Below, in pieces: positions 46,877 through 57,367 of a stretch of 64,000 nt of DNA; position 1 is the first letter of the stretch; each line of letters starts with the position of its first letter. The stretch lies in assembly GCA_963798985.1 (NCBI GenBank), contig CAWCVL010000009.1, forward strand, positions 124,001 to 188,000, in the 5' to 3' direction. The DNA comes from JACCTU01 sp963798985. GTDB taxonomy: Bacteria; Actinomycetota; Thermoleophilia; Gaiellales; Gaiellaceae. A program made the translations under genes and the position numbers. Below the pieces are notes generated by a model that searched no databases, was not told the DNA's origin, and saw nothing but the letters and a program-made list of their open reading frames with translations.

Positions 46877-47485
46877 TTACTCCTGCTCCCTTTGCTCGCC
46901 GGCGAACGGCAGGCCGAGCGCGCGCAGCAACGCGAGCGCCTGGTCGTCCGTCTCGGCAGTGGTCGTGATCGCGACGTCGAGCCCGCGCACCTGCGACACG
47001 TCGTCGTAGTTGATCTCCGGGAAGATGAGCTGCTCGCGGATGCCGAGCGAGTAGTTTCCTCGCCCGTCGAACGACTTCGGGTTCAGTCCGCGGAAGTCGC
47101 GGATCCGCGGCAGCGCGATCGACACGAGCCGGTCGAGGAACTCCCACATGCGGTCGCCGCGGAGCGTCACCTTCGCGCCGATCGGCATCCCCTCGCGAAT
47201 CTTGAACTGCGCGATCGACTTGCGCGCCTTGCGCACCTGCGCGCGCTGCCCGGCGATGATCGTCAGCTCCTCGATCGCCGCGTCGAGCTGCTTCGCGTCG
47301 GTCTTCGCCTCGCCGACACCCATGTTGAGCGTGATCTTCGAGACGCGCGGCACCTGCATCAGCGACAGCTCGAGCTCGTCCTTCAGCCGCCCGCGGAGCT
47401 CGCTGTTGTACAGCTGCTTGAGGCGCGGCTTGTAGTCGCGGGCCTCGGCAGCCGTGTCGCGCGTGGGTGCTTCGCGGGTAGCCAT
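46877..47485 (-). CDS. rplE: 50S ribosomal protein L5
   Basis: 202 residues, slightly long due to about 20 N-terminal residues (MATREAPTRDTAAEARDYKP). VPRVSKITLNMGVGEAKTDA and IRDFRGLNPKSFDGRGNYSL are conserved. It binds 5S rRNA with L18. Confidence 0.96.
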   Translation of the reverse strand: MATREAPTRDTAAEARDYKPRLKQLYNSELRGRLKDELELSLMQVPRVSKITLNMGVGEAKTDAKQLDAAIEELTIIAGQRAQVRKARKSIAQFKIREGMPIGAKVTLRGDRMWEFLDRLVSIALPRIRDFRGLNPKSFDGRGNYSLGIREQLIFPEINYDDVSQVRGLDVAITTTAETDDQALALLRALGLPFAGEQREQE

Positions 47486-47856
47486 CAGCGATCGATCTCC
47501 TGGCCGCAGTCCGCGCGCTTGCAGACGCGCACGTGGACGATGCCGCCCTTCGCTTCCTTCTCCGCCATGCCGACGCGGGTCGGCCGGTTGCAGACCGGGC
47601 AGACGACCATCACGTTGGAGACGGCCACCGCGGACGCCTTCTCGATGATCCCGCCCGGGATCACCTGCGGGGCACCCATCCGGCTCGGGTCCTTCATCGG
47701 CTTCGGGCGTGAGTGGCGCTTCACGACGTTCAGGTTCTCGACGATCACGCGCCGGTCGTCCTTGCGCACCTCGAGCACGCGCCCCTGCTTGCCGCGGTCC
47801 TTGCCCGTCAGCATCTGCACCAGGTCGCCCTTCTTCACCTTCAGCTTGACGGACAA
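47485..47856 (-). CDS. rplX: 50S ribosomal protein L24
   Basis: 123 residues with a KOW motif (KGDLVQMLTGKDRGKQGRVL) and NVVKRHSRP. The C-terminal third carries CPVCNRPTRVG and CKRADCG, a four-Cys arrangement that could bind zinc; this is an extended form seen in several phyla. Confidence 0.95.
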   Translation of the reverse strand: MSVKLKVKKGDLVQMLTGKDRGKQGRVLEVRKDDRRVIVENLNVVKRHSRPKPMKDPSRMGAPQVIPGGIIEKASAVAVSNVMVVCPVCNRPTRVGMAEKEAKGGIVHVRVCKRADCGQEIDR

Positions 47857-47857
47857 C

Positions 47858-48226
47858 TCAAAGCACCTCCGGGGCGAGCGAGACGATCTTCATGAAGTTC
47901 TTCTCGCGCAGCTCACGCGCGACCGGCCCGAAGATTCGGGTACCGCGCGGGTTCCGCTGCGCGTCGATGATCACGGCCGCGTTCTCGTCGAAGCCGATCA
48001 GCGTGCCGTCGTCGCGCGCGAACGGCTTCTTCGTCCGCACGACGACCGCCTGCACGACCTCGCCCTTCTTGATCGCGCCCTGCGGCGTGGCTGACTTGAC
48101 CGTCGCCGTGATGATGTCGCCCACGCGTGCGTAGCGGCGGTGTGAGCCGCCCTTCACGCGGATGCAGAGCAGCTCGCGCGCGCCGGTGTTGTCCGCGACA
48201 CGGAGACGAGATTCCTGCTGGATCAC
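47858..48226 (-). CDS. rplN: 50S ribosomal protein L14
   Basis: 122 residues, the standard size. MIQQESRLRVADNTGARELL and GTRIFGPVARELREKNFMKI are diagnostic. Start overlaps the rpsQ stop by four bases. Confidence 0.98.
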   Translation of the reverse strand: MIQQESRLRVADNTGARELLCIRVKGGSHRRYARVGDIITATVKSATPQGAIKKGEVVQAVVVRTKKPFARDDGTLIGFDENAAVIIDAQRNPRGTRIFGPVARELREKNFMKIVSLAPEVL

Positions 48227-48795
48227 TTCGCGACCTCCACCACTTCCGCGAGCCGCCAGTTCTTCGTCTTCGAGAGCGGGCGCGTCTCGACGATGCGCAC
48301 GACGTCACCGACGTTCGCCTTGTTCTGCTCGTCGTGAGCGTGGAACTTCTTCGAGCGGCGGATCACCTTCTTGTAGCGCGGGTGGATCTTGATCATGTCG
48401 ACCTTGACGACGATCGTCTTGTCCATCGCGCTCGAGACGACGATGCCGCGCCGCTCCTGGCGGCGGCCACGCTCGCCGTCGGGCTTCGGGAGCCGGACGA
48501 TCGGCCGGCGCTGCGCGGGGCGCTCGCGCTGGGGCTTCGGGCGCTGCTTGCGAAGCGTCCGCGGGACGTGCTTGCGCGGGCGCTGCTTCTTCACAGGCGC
48601 GGCCGGAGCCTCGGCTTCTGCCGCGGCCGGCTCGGGCTCCTCGGGCGACTCCGTCGACTCGGCCTCGGTCTCAGCCGGCTCGTCGGCCGCGGGCTCGGGC
48701 GCCTCGGCGACCGGCTCGTCGGCGACCTGCTCCTCGACCGCTTCGGGCTCGGGAGTCTCGGGCGTCTCGGTTGTCTCGTTCTCGGTCTCGCTCAC
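48223..48795 (-). CDS. rpsQ: 30S ribosomal protein S17 with long N-terminal extension
   Basis: 190 residues; the S17 core (GIVVSSAMDKTIVVKVD, VGDVVRIVETRPLSKTKNWR) takes only the last 80. The first 65 residues are acidic and Pro/Ala/Glu-rich, and residues about 68-108 are basic and Arg/Pro-rich. The whole extension is in frame with no internal start in better position except an unlikely one. Its role is unknown; see findings. Confidence 0.92.
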   Translation of the reverse strand: MSETENETTETPETPEPEAVEEQVADEPVAEAPEPAADEPAETEAESTESPEEPEPAAAEAEAPAAPVKKQRPRKHVPRTLRKQRPKPQRERPAQRRPIVRLPKPDGERGRRQERRGIVVSSAMDKTIVVKVDMIKIHPRYKKVIRRSKKFHAHDEQNKANVGDVVRIVETRPLSKTKNWRLAEVVEVAK

Positions 48796-48998
48796 GTTCC
48801 TGTCCTCTCCATGGTCGAGCGCTCGATCCGCACGGTCAGGATCCGCGCGATCTCGCGCTTCGCCAGCCGGATGCGCGACGGGTTCTCCAGCGCTCCGGTC
48901 GCCGACTGGAACCGGAGGTTGAACAGCTCCTGGCGCCGGTCGTGCAGCTTCTGCTCGAGCTCGTCGTCGCTCAGCTCACGCAGCTCCCTAGGCTTCAA
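48792..48998 (-). CDS. rpmC: 50S ribosomal protein L29
   Basis: 68 residues. ELRELSDDELEQKLHDRRQE and FNLRFQSATGALENPSRIRL are conserved helices. It sits at the exit tunnel. Start is a non-ATG codon overlapping rplP by 11 bases; an exact start is uncertain. Confidence 0.93.
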   Translation of the reverse strand: MKPRELRELSDDELEQKLHDRRQELFNLRFQSATGALENPSRIRLAKREIARILTVRIERSTMERTGT

Positions 48999-49413
48999 AG
49001 AGATCAGCCTCCCGCTTCACGATCTTGGTCTTGACCGACAGCTTGCTCCCGGCGAGCTGCAGCGCTTCCTTGGCGAGCGCCTCGGGCACACCGGCGAGCT
49101 CGAACATCACGCGACCGGGCTTGACGACGGCGACCCAGTGCTCGGGTGAGCCCTTGCCGGAGCCCATCCGCGTCTCGGCCGGCTTCTGCGTCACCGGCTT
49201 GTCGGGGAAGAGGTTGATCCAGACCTTGCCGCCGCGCTTGATCTTGCGCGTCATCGCGATTCGGGCGGCCTCGATCTGCCGGTTCGTCAGCCAGCCGTTC
49301 TCGAGCGCCTTCAGCCCGTAGTCGCCGAACTGCACGGTGGTCTGGCCTTTCGCGGTGCCGCGCCGGCGCCCGCGCTGGACCTTTCTGTACTTGGTCTTCT
49401 TCGGCAGCAGCAT
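48988..49413 (-). CDS. rplP: 50S ribosomal protein L16
   Basis: 141 residues. MLLPKKTKYRKVQRGRRRG and PVTQKPAETRMGSGKGSPEH are diagnostic, with ELAGVPEALAKEALQLAGSK near the end. Frame intact. Confidence 0.98.
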   Translation of the reverse strand: MLLPKKTKYRKVQRGRRRGTAKGQTTVQFGDYGLKALENGWLTNRQIEAARIAMTRKIKRGGKVWINLFPDKPVTQKPAETRMGSGKGSPEHWVAVVKPGRVMFELAGVPEALAKEALQLAGSKLSVKTKIVKREADLFEA

Positions 49414-49416
49414 CGG

Positions 49417-50531
49417 TTATTCGGTCTCCTTCTTCTTCCGCGGCGCGCGGGGCTTCTTCGGCTTCTCCTCGGCCGGGGCCTTCTCGGCCTCGGCCTTGGC
49501 CGGGGCCTCGGTCTGCTGCTCGGTGGCCGTCGTGTCCGGAGCCTCGGCGACGGGAGCCGGGGTCGTCACGACCTCCGCCTCGATCACCGGCTGCTCGCGC
49601 CCTCGGCCGGAACGGCCTGGTCATCGGTCTTCGGACGCTCGACGTTGTCCTGCTGGGCCTTGCGGGAGCGCGGACGCGAGCCGCTGCTGCCGCGGCCGCG
49701 CGCCGCTCCGGTCTTCGCGCCACCGGGACCGCCACCGGGTCGGCGGCGCTGACGCACCGGACCGAGCCCCTCGCGGTCGCGCTGACGGTCGCGGCCGCCT
49801 TCGCGCGAGGCGCCGAGCCCCTCGGTGACGCCGCCGCGGCGCCGGCGCGTGTCCTGCTCGCCGAGCCGCTGCTCCTTGCCGCCGATGTTCCCCTCGAAGC
49901 CCTCGGGCATGATCTCGCCCTTGTTGATCCAGACCTTGACGCCGATTCGGCCGAACGTCGTCTTCGCCTCGACGAAGCCGTAGTCGATATCCGCGCGGAT
50001 CGTGTGCAGCGGGACCCGACCCTCGGAGTAGCTCTCGGAGCGCGACATCTCGCCGCCGCCGAGCCGGCCGCCGCACTGGATGCGGATGCCCTCGGCGCCG
50101 GAGCGAACGGCCGACGCGAGCGCGCGCTTCATCGCGCGTCGGAAGCTCACGCGGTTCTGCAGCTGCTCGGCGATCGACTGCGCGACGAGCTTCGCGTCGA
50201 GCTCGGGGCGCTTGATCTCGTTGATGTTGATGTGGACGTTCTTCTGGGTGATCGCGTGCAGCTCCTTACGGAGCGCGTCGACCTCCACGCCCGACTTGCC
50301 GATCACGATGCCGGGACGCGCGGTGTAGATGTCCACGGTGATCCGCTGCTTGTCCTTGCGGATCAGGATGTCGGAGATCCCCGCGTGACCGAGCTTCCCC
50401 TGGATGTGGTCGCGGATCCTGATGTCCTCGATCAGGTACTGCGGGTACTGCTTCTTGTCCGTGTACCAGTTCGACTTCCAGTCGTGGATCACGCCGACGC
50501 GCATGGCGCCCGGATGGACTTTTTGACCCAT
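49417..50531 (-). CDS. rpsC: 30S ribosomal protein S3 with long tail (frameshift in tail)
   Basis: MGQKVHPGAMRVGVIHDWKS begins the S3 core; the KH domain (GIVIGKSGVEVDALRKEL) and RADIDYGFVEAKTTFGRIGV follow, ending about residue 215. A long tail is first Arg/Gly-rich, then in the next frame Glu/Ala/Pro/Lys-rich to TAA 49417 (ends APRKKKETE). The frame changes near 49600; if real, the protein would stop at 49584. Confidence 0.93.
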
Positions 50532-50538
50532 GTGAGCC

Positions 50539-51069
50539 TTAACTTCCCTTCTTCTGAGTGCGCCTGGTCGGCTGCGGCCGGTTCGCCGCGGAAGGCTTCG
50601 GCGTCGACGCCGTGCCCTGGTCGGGGCGCTGCCGTCCGCGGCGCTCCGAGCGCGGCTTCGGCGAGTCGGTCTTCGGTTCGTCGCTCTTCTTCGGCTTGGT
50701 GACGGTCGCGCCGTTCGTCGCCGCGAGCTCGATCGTGATGTGGCACGTGCGCTTGCGGATGCGGGCAACGCGACCACGCGCGCGTGCGCGCCAGCGCTTG
50801 AGCGTCGGGCCCTCGTCCGCGTAGGCGGTGAGGACTACGAGCTCGTCGCCGACGAGGCCGTGGTTCGCCTCGGCGTTCGCGACGGCGGACCGAAGCACTT
50901 GCTCGATGTCGTGCGCGATCGCGCGCTCGCTGAACGCGAGCACCGTGCGTGCTTCCGGCACGGTGCGGCCGCGGATGTGCTCGAGCACGAGCCGCGCCTT
51001 CCGGGCCGACGAGCGCACCCACTTGGCCTGCGCCCGTACGACCTGCATCTCTGTCGCGGTCGTCGACAC
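50539..51069 (-). CDS. rplV: 50S ribosomal protein L22 with C-terminal tail
   Basis: 176 residues. The core VVRAQAKWVRSSARKARLVL, FSERAIAHDIEQVLRSAVAN and RARGRVARIRKRTCHITIEL ends near residue 118. The last 55 residues are Lys/Arg/Pro/Ser-rich and probably disordered. Confidence 0.95.
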   Translation of the reverse strand: MSTTATEMQVVRAQAKWVRSSARKARLVLEHIRGRTVPEARTVLAFSERAIAHDIEQVLRSAVANAEANHGLVGDELVVLTAYADEGPTLKRWRARARGRVARIRKRTCHITIELAATNGATVTKPKKSDEPKTDSPKPRSERRGRQRPDQGTASTPKPSAANRPQPTRRTQKKGS

Positions 51070-51351
51070 CTACTTCTTCACCGTCGCCTTGCGGTCGCCC
51101 GAATGGCCGCGGAACGTCCGCGTCGGTGCGAACTCGCCGAGCTTGTGTCCGACCATCTGGTCGGAGATGAACACGGGAACGTGCTTGCGCCCGTCGTGGA
51201 CCGCGATCGTGTGCCCGATCATCTCGGGGAACACGGTCGACGTCCGCGACCAGGTGCGGATCATCTGCTTGGAGCCCGCCGTGTTCATCGCCTCGATGCG
51301 CTGCAACAGGCGCTCCTCCACGAACGGCCCCTTCTTCGAACTTCGGCTCAC
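51070..51351 (-). CDS. rpsS: 30S ribosomal protein S19
   Basis: 93 residues, standard. MSRSSKKGPFVEERLLQRIE and VFPEMIGHTIAVHDGRKHVP are diagnostic. It lies between rplV and rplB as usual. Confidence 0.98.
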   Translation of the reverse strand: MSRSSKKGPFVEERLLQRIEAMNTAGSKQMIRTWSRTSTVFPEMIGHTIAVHDGRKHVPVFISDQMVGHKLGEFAPTRTFRGHSGDRKATVKK

Positions 51352-52184
51352 TTGCGACCTCTCTTACGACTGCGGACGATCAACTTGTCGGATTCCTTGT
51401 GCTTGCGGCGCGTCGGCTTGCCGAGCGTCGGCACGCCCCACGGCGTGACCGGGTGGCGGCCGCCCTTCGACTTGCCCTCGCCGCCGCCGTGCGGATGGTC
51501 GACCGGGTTCATCGCCGAGCCGCGCACGGTCGGACGCTTGCCCTTCCACCTGCTGCGCCCCGCCTTGCCCCCGGACTCGTTCTCGTGGTCGAGGTTTCCG
51601 ACCTGCCCGACGGTGGCTCGACAGGTTAGCGGCACCCTCCGCATCTCGCCCGAGGGGAGCCGGAGCACCGCGTAGCCCATGTCTTTCGCGACGAGCTGCA
51701 CGCCGGAGCCGGCGGAGCGCGCCATCTTGCCGCCCTGCCCGGGCTTCAGCTCGACGTTGTGCACGAGCGTGCCGGTCGGGATGTTCTCGAGCGGAAGCGC
51801 GTTGCCCGGCTTGATGTCGGCGCCCGGGCCTGACTCGACCATCGCGCCGGGGCGCAGGCGGGCGGGCGCGATGATGTACGCCTTCGCGCCGTCCGCGTAG
51901 TGCAGCAGCGCGATCCGCGCGGAGCGGTTCGGGTCGTACTCGATCGCGGCGACCTTCGCCGGCACGCCGTCCTTCGTGCGCTTGAAGTCGACCACGCGGT
52001 AGCGGCGCTTGTGGCCGCCGCCCTGATGCCGCGTCGTGATCCGGCCCATGTTGTTGCGGCCGCCCTTGCGCTTGACGGGCTCGAGCAGCGACTTCTCGGG
52101 TGCCTTCTTCGTGACGTCCTCGAACGTCGAGACCGTCATGAAGCGGCGACCTGGTGATGTGGGCTTGAATTTTCTGACCGGCAT
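51348..52184 (-). CDS. rplB: 50S ribosomal protein L2
   Basis: 278 residues. MPVRKFKPTSPGRRFMTVST, RHQGGGHKRRYRVVDF and the peptidyl-transferase-region loop GSAMNPVDHPHGGGEGKSKG are conserved. Start overlaps rplW gap by two bases; frame intact. Confidence 0.98.
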   Translation of the reverse strand: MPVRKFKPTSPGRRFMTVSTFEDVTKKAPEKSLLEPVKRKGGRNNMGRITTRHQGGGHKRRYRVVDFKRTKDGVPAKVAAIEYDPNRSARIALLHYADGAKAYIIAPARLRPGAMVESGPGADIKPGNALPLENIPTGTLVHNVELKPGQGGKMARSAGSGVQLVAKDMGYAVLRLPSGEMRRVPLTCRATVGQVGNLDHENESGGKAGRSRWKGKRPTVRGSAMNPVDHPHGGGEGKSKGGRHPVTPWGVPTLGKPTRRKHKESDKLIVRSRKRGRK

Positions 52185-52186
52185 GG

Positions 52187-52483
52187 CTAGACCTGCGCTC
52201 CTTCGAAGATCTCGATCGTCTCGCCCTCGGCCAGCTGCACGATCGCCTTCTTCCAACCGGGGCGCGTGCCCTGGAACATGCCGCGCCGCTTCGGCTTCGC
52301 CTGCACCTTGACGATGTTCACCTTCTGAACCTTGACCTCGAAGAGCTCCTCGACCGCTTGTCGGACCTGCGTCTTGTGCGCGTCCGGATGCACGCGGAAC
52401 GAGTACTTGTTGTCGTTGATCAGCGAGTAGCTCTTCTCGGAGACGACGGGCGCGAGGAGCACTTCGTTCGGGTGGAGGCTCAT
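52187..52483 (-). CDS. rplW: 50S ribosomal protein L23
   Basis: 98 residues from ATG 52483. LLAPVVSEKSYSLINDNKYS and AVEELFEVKVQKVNIVKV are diagnostic. Sits at the tunnel exit where chaperones dock. The ATG overlaps the rplD stop by four bases. Confidence 0.97.
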   Translation of the reverse strand: MSLHPNEVLLAPVVSEKSYSLINDNKYSFRVHPDAHKTQVRQAVEELFEVKVQKVNIVKVQAKPKRRGMFQGTRPGWKKAIVQLAEGETIEIFEGAQV

Positions 52484-53109
52484 GCCACACCCGCCTTCTT
52501 CTGGACCTGCTCGAGCGCAGCCTCGCTGACGAGCAGCGAGCGCGCCCACACGAGCTCCGACACCTCGAGCTCGCCCGGCACCGTCACCAGCACCTTGGAG
52601 AGGTTGCGGAACGACTTGATCAGCGCCTCCTCGTCGGGCGCGGCGACGACCAGCAGCGGCAGCTCCTGGCCCCAGGTTCCGATCAACGACGAGGCGCCCT
52701 TGGCCGACGGCTCGTCGAAGCCCGCTCCCAGCACGGCGATGGTGCCGGCCTGCACGTGATCGGAGAGCGCGGCGCGGAATGCCGCGCGGCGCTCCTTGCG
52801 GTTCACCTTGACCTCGAAGTTCGTGCGCGGTGTGAACGCGACGCCGCCTCCGCGCCACTGCACGGCGCGAATCGTGCCCTGGCGTGCGCGACCGGTGCCC
52901 TTCTGGCGCCACGGCTTCGCACGACCGCCGCGGACGAGACCGCGGCTCTTGACCTTCTTCGTCCCGGCGCGGGCCGCCGCGAACTCCGCGCGCACGGTCT
53001 CGTGCACGAGGTGCGGCTTCACCTCGGCGCCGAACACGTCGGCGTCGAGCGTCAGATCCTTCGACTTCTTGCCGGTCCCGTCGAGCATGGGGGCCTTGGG
53101 AGCCGCCAT
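52480..53109 (-). CDS. rplD: 50S ribosomal protein L4
   Basis: 209 residues from ATG 53109. The tunnel loop KPWRQKGTGRARQGTIRAVQ is conserved, as is the C-terminal domain (SKVLVTVPGELEVSELVWAR). The ATG shares one base with the rplC stop. Confidence 0.97.
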   Translation of the reverse strand: MAAPKAPMLDGTGKKSKDLTLDADVFGAEVKPHLVHETVRAEFAAARAGTKKVKSRGLVRGGRAKPWRQKGTGRARQGTIRAVQWRGGGVAFTPRTNFEVKVNRKERRAAFRAALSDHVQAGTIAVLGAGFDEPSAKGASSLIGTWGQELPLLVVAAPDEEALIKSFRNLSKVLVTVPGELEVSELVWARSLLVSEAALEQVQKKAGVA

Positions 53110-53726
53110 TACTTCTGCTCCCTGACTTCGACGATCCCGTTCTTCGGGCCGGGTATCGCGCCCTTGACGAGCAGGAGGTTCCGCTCCGCCTCGATCGAGT
53201 GCACGGTCAGGCCGGTCTGCGTGCGGCGCTTGCCGCCCATCCGGCCGGCCATCTTCTGGCCCTTGAACACGCGGCTCGGCGTCGCCGACGCGCCGATCGA
53301 GCCCGGCGCGCGCACGTTGTGCGAGCCGTGCGAGACCGGGCCACGGTGGAAGTTGTGCCGCTTGATCGTGCCGGCGAAGCCCTTGCCGATCCCGATCCCG
53401 GCCACCTTCACCTTGTCGCCCGCCTCGAAGACCTCGACGGTGACCGTCTCGCCCGGGACGAGCTCGCTCGCACCGCGGAACTCGACCATGTGCCGGTGCG
53501 GCTCGACGCCGTTCTTGCGCAGGTGGCCGATCTCGCCGCCGCTGAGCTTTCGCTCCGCGACCGGCTCGTACGCGAGCTGAACGGCGTCGTAGCCGTCCTC
53601 GGCCTGCGTCCTCACGGTCACGACCGGGCACGGCCCCGCCTCGATCACGGTGACCGGGGTGACGCCGCCGGTCTCCGGGTCGAAGATCTGGGTCATGCCG
53701 AGCTTGCGTCCCAAGATTCCCTTCAT
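53109..53726 (-). CDS. rplC: 50S ribosomal protein L3
   Basis: 205 residues. MKGILGRKLGMTQIFDPETG and FHRGPVSHGSHNVRAPGSIG (the conserved loop with the Gln-adjacent site) are diagnostic. First L-protein of the S10 set. Confidence 0.97.
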   Translation of the reverse strand: MKGILGRKLGMTQIFDPETGGVTPVTVIEAGPCPVVTVRTQAEDGYDAVQLAYEPVAERKLSGGEIGHLRKNGVEPHRHMVEFRGASELVPGETVTVEVFEAGDKVKVAGIGIGKGFAGTIKRHNFHRGPVSHGSHNVRAPGSIGASATPSRVFKGQKMAGRMGGKRRTQTGLTVHSIEAERNLLLVKGAIPGPKNGIVEVREQK

Positions 53727-53730
53727 CGCG

Positions 53731-54039
53731 CTAGAGCTTGATCTCGATGTCGACGCCGGCCGGGAGGTCGAGCCGCATCAGCGAGTCGACCGTCTTCGGC
53801 GTCGGCGAGTGGATGTCGATCAGCCGCTTGTGCGTCCGGACCTCGAAGTGCTCGCGTGAGTCCTTGTCCTTGAACGGACTGCGGATCACGACGTAGACGT
53901 TCTTCTCGGTCGGAAGCGGAACGGGACCGGTGATCGTCGCGCCGGTACGCGTCGCCGTCTCGACGATCGACGCCGCCGAGCGGTCGAGCGCCTGATGGTC
54001 GTAGCCCTTCAGGCGGATTCGGATCTTCGACTGTGCCAC
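53731..54039 (-). CDS. rpsJ: 30S ribosomal protein S10
   Basis: 102 residues from GTG 54039. IRIRLKGYDHQALDRSAASI and SPFKDKDSREHFEVRTHKRL are conserved. It follows tuf by 18 bases, so the str and S10 operons are joined here. Confidence 0.97.
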   Translation of the reverse strand: MAQSKIRIRLKGYDHQALDRSAASIVETATRTGATITGPVPLPTEKNVYVVIRSPFKDKDSREHFEVRTHKRLIDIHSPTPKTVDSLMRLDLPAGVDIEIKL

Positions 54040-54057
54040 CGGTCCCCGTTCCCGTTC

Positions 54058-55245
<1,188 letters not shown>

Positions 55246-55266
55246 TGCTCCTCCGGTTCTCCTTTT

Positions 55267-57351
55267 CTATGCCTCTGCAGTGACGAGCTCCGAGGCGATC
55301 CCCTGCGGGACGTCCTCGTAGCGCTCGAACTGCATCGTGAAGGTTGCCCGACCCTGCGTCATCGAGCGCAGGTCGGTTGCGTATCCGAACATCTCCGACA
55401 GCGGGACCATCGCCTTGATCGCCTGGGCGTTGCCGCGCGGCTCGAGGTGCTCCACCCGGCCGCGGCGAGAATTGAGGTTGCCCATCACGTCGCCGAGGTA
55501 GTCCTCGGGCGTCACGACCTCGACGGTCATGACCGGCTCGAGGAGCTTCGGCTTCGCGCGCTTCATCGCTTCCTTGACCGCCATCGAACCGGCGACCTTG
55601 AAGGCGATCTCGCTCGAGTCGACGTCGTGGTACGACCCGTCGACGAGCTCGACCCGGATGTCCACGACGGGGTAACCGGCGAGGACGCCGGACTCCATCG
55701 CCTCCTGGATCCCGAGGTCGATCGACGGGATGTACTCCTTCGGGATCTTCCCGCCGACGATCTTGTCGACGAACTCGTAGCCCTCGCCCTGCGTCGGCTC
55801 GACGTTGATCACGGCGTGGCCGTACTGGCCGCGGCCGCCGGTCTGACGGACGAACTTGCCCGAGATCTTCTCGACGGGCTTCGAGATCGTCTCGCGGTAG
55901 GCGACCTGCGGGCGGCCGACGTTCGCGTCGACGCTGAACTCGCGCTTGAGGCGGTCGACGATGATCTCCAGGTGCAGCTCGCCCATCCCCGAGATGAGCG
56001 TCTGTCCAGTCTCCTCGTCGGTCCGCACGCGGAACGTGGGGTCCTCCTCCGAGAGCCGTTGGAGGCCCTGGCCGAGCTTGTCCTGGTCGCCCTTCGTCTT
56101 CGGCTCGACGGCGACCGAGATCACCGGGTCCGGGAACTCCATCGCCTCGAGCTTGATCGGGGCGGTCTCGACGGACAGCGTGTCGCCGGTCGTCGTGTTC
56201 TTCACGCCGACGAGCGCCGCGATCTCGCCCGCGACGATCTCCTCGCGCTCCTCGCGATGGTTCGCGTGCATCTGGAGGATGCGCGAGATGCGCTCGGTCT
56301 TGCCCGTCGTCGTGTTCATGACCTTGTCGCCGGCCTTGAGGACGCCGGAGTACGCGCGGATGTAGGTCAGCTTCCCGACGTAGGGATCCGACATGACCTT
56401 GAACGCGAGCGCGGCGAACGGCTCGTCGAGCGCGGGGCGACGCGAGAGCTCGTGGTCGGTGCGCGGGTCGATCCCGTGGATCGGCGGCACGTCGAGCGGG
56501 CTCGGCAGGTAGTCGACCACTGCGTCGAGCAGCGGCTGGACGCCCTTGTTCTTGAACGCCGAGCCGGCGAGCACGGGCGTGATCGAGTTGTCGAGCGTCG
56601 CAGCGCGAAGCGCGCGCTTCAGCATCTCGGGCGTGACCGCGTTCTCGTCGCCGAGGTACGTCTCCGTCAGCTCGTCGTCGTGGTCCGCGACCGACTCGAT
56701 CAGCTGGTGGTGGTACTCCTGCGCCTGCTCCAGGAGCTCGGCGGGAATCTCCTCGACGTCCATCTTCGTCCCGAGGTCGTCCGGGAAGGTGATCGCGCGC
56801 ATCTCGACGAGGTCGATCACGCCGCGGTGGTGCTCCTCCTGGCCGATCGGGAGCTGGATCGGAACGGGCTTCGCGCCGAGGCGGTCGATCATCGACTGCA
56901 CCGAGGCGAAGAAGTCTGCGCCGGTGCGGTCCATCTTGTTGATGAAGGCGATCCGCGGAACCTTGTAGCGGTCGGCCTGGCGCCAGACCGTCTCGGACTG
57001 GGGCTCGACGCCGGCGACCGAGTCGAAGACGGCGATCGCGCCGTCGAGCACGCGCAGGCTCCGCTCCACCTCGACCGTAAAGTCCACGTGCCCGGGCGTA
57101 TCGATAATGTTGATTCGATGGTTCTTCCACTCCGCAGTCGTCGCCGCGGAGGTGATCGTGATCCCGCGCTCCTGCTCCTGCGCCATCCAGTCCATCGTCG
57201 CGGCGCCCTCGTGGACCTCGCCCATCTTGTGGGTGCGGCCGGTGTAGTAGAGGATCCGCTCGGTCGTCGTGGTCTTGCCCGCATCGATGTGGGCCATGAT
57301 CCCGATGTTCCGGACGCGGTCGAGCGCGATTGCTTGTTGCGTTACAGCCAC
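55267..57351 (-). CDS. fusA: Elongation factor G
   Basis: 694 residues. IMAHIDAGKTTTTERILYYT (G1), RGITITSAATTAEW (switch I), IIDTPGHVDFTVEVERSLRV (G3) and INKMDRTGADF (G4) are intact, as is FGYATDLRSMTQGRATFTM in domain V. It drives translocation. The long frames on the opposite strand are shadows of this gene. Confidence 0.98.
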   Translation of the reverse strand: MAVTQQAIALDRVRNIGIMAHIDAGKTTTTERILYYTGRTHKMGEVHEGAATMDWMAQEQERGITITSAATTAEWKNHRINIIDTPGHVDFTVEVERSLRVLDGAIAVFDSVAGVEPQSETVWRQADRYKVPRIAFINKMDRTGADFFASVQSMIDRLGAKPVPIQLPIGQEEHHRGVIDLVEMRAITFPDDLGTKMDVEEIPAELLEQAQEYHHQLIESVADHDDELTETYLGDENAVTPEMLKRALRAATLDNSITPVLAGSAFKNKGVQPLLDAVVDYLPSPLDVPPIHGIDPRTDHELSRRPALDEPFAALAFKVMSDPYVGKLTYIRAYSGVLKAGDKVMNTTTGKTERISRILQMHANHREEREEIVAGEIAALVGVKNTTTGDTLSVETAPIKLEAMEFPDPVISVAVEPKTKGDQDKLGQGLQRLSEEDPTFRVRTDEETGQTLISGMGELHLEIIVDRLKREFSVDANVGRPQVAYRETISKPVEKISGKFVRQTGGRGQYGHAVINVEPTQGEGYEFVDKIVGGKIPKEYIPSIDLGIQEAMESGVLAGYPVVDIRVELVDGSYHDVDSSEIAFKVAGSMAVKEAMKRAKPKLLEPVMTVEVVTPEDYLGDVMGNLNSRRGRVEHLEPRGNAQAIKAMVPLSEMFGYATDLRSMTQGRATFTMQFERYEDVPQGIASELVTAEA

Positions 57352-57367
57352 TGAGTCGTTTCCCCCT

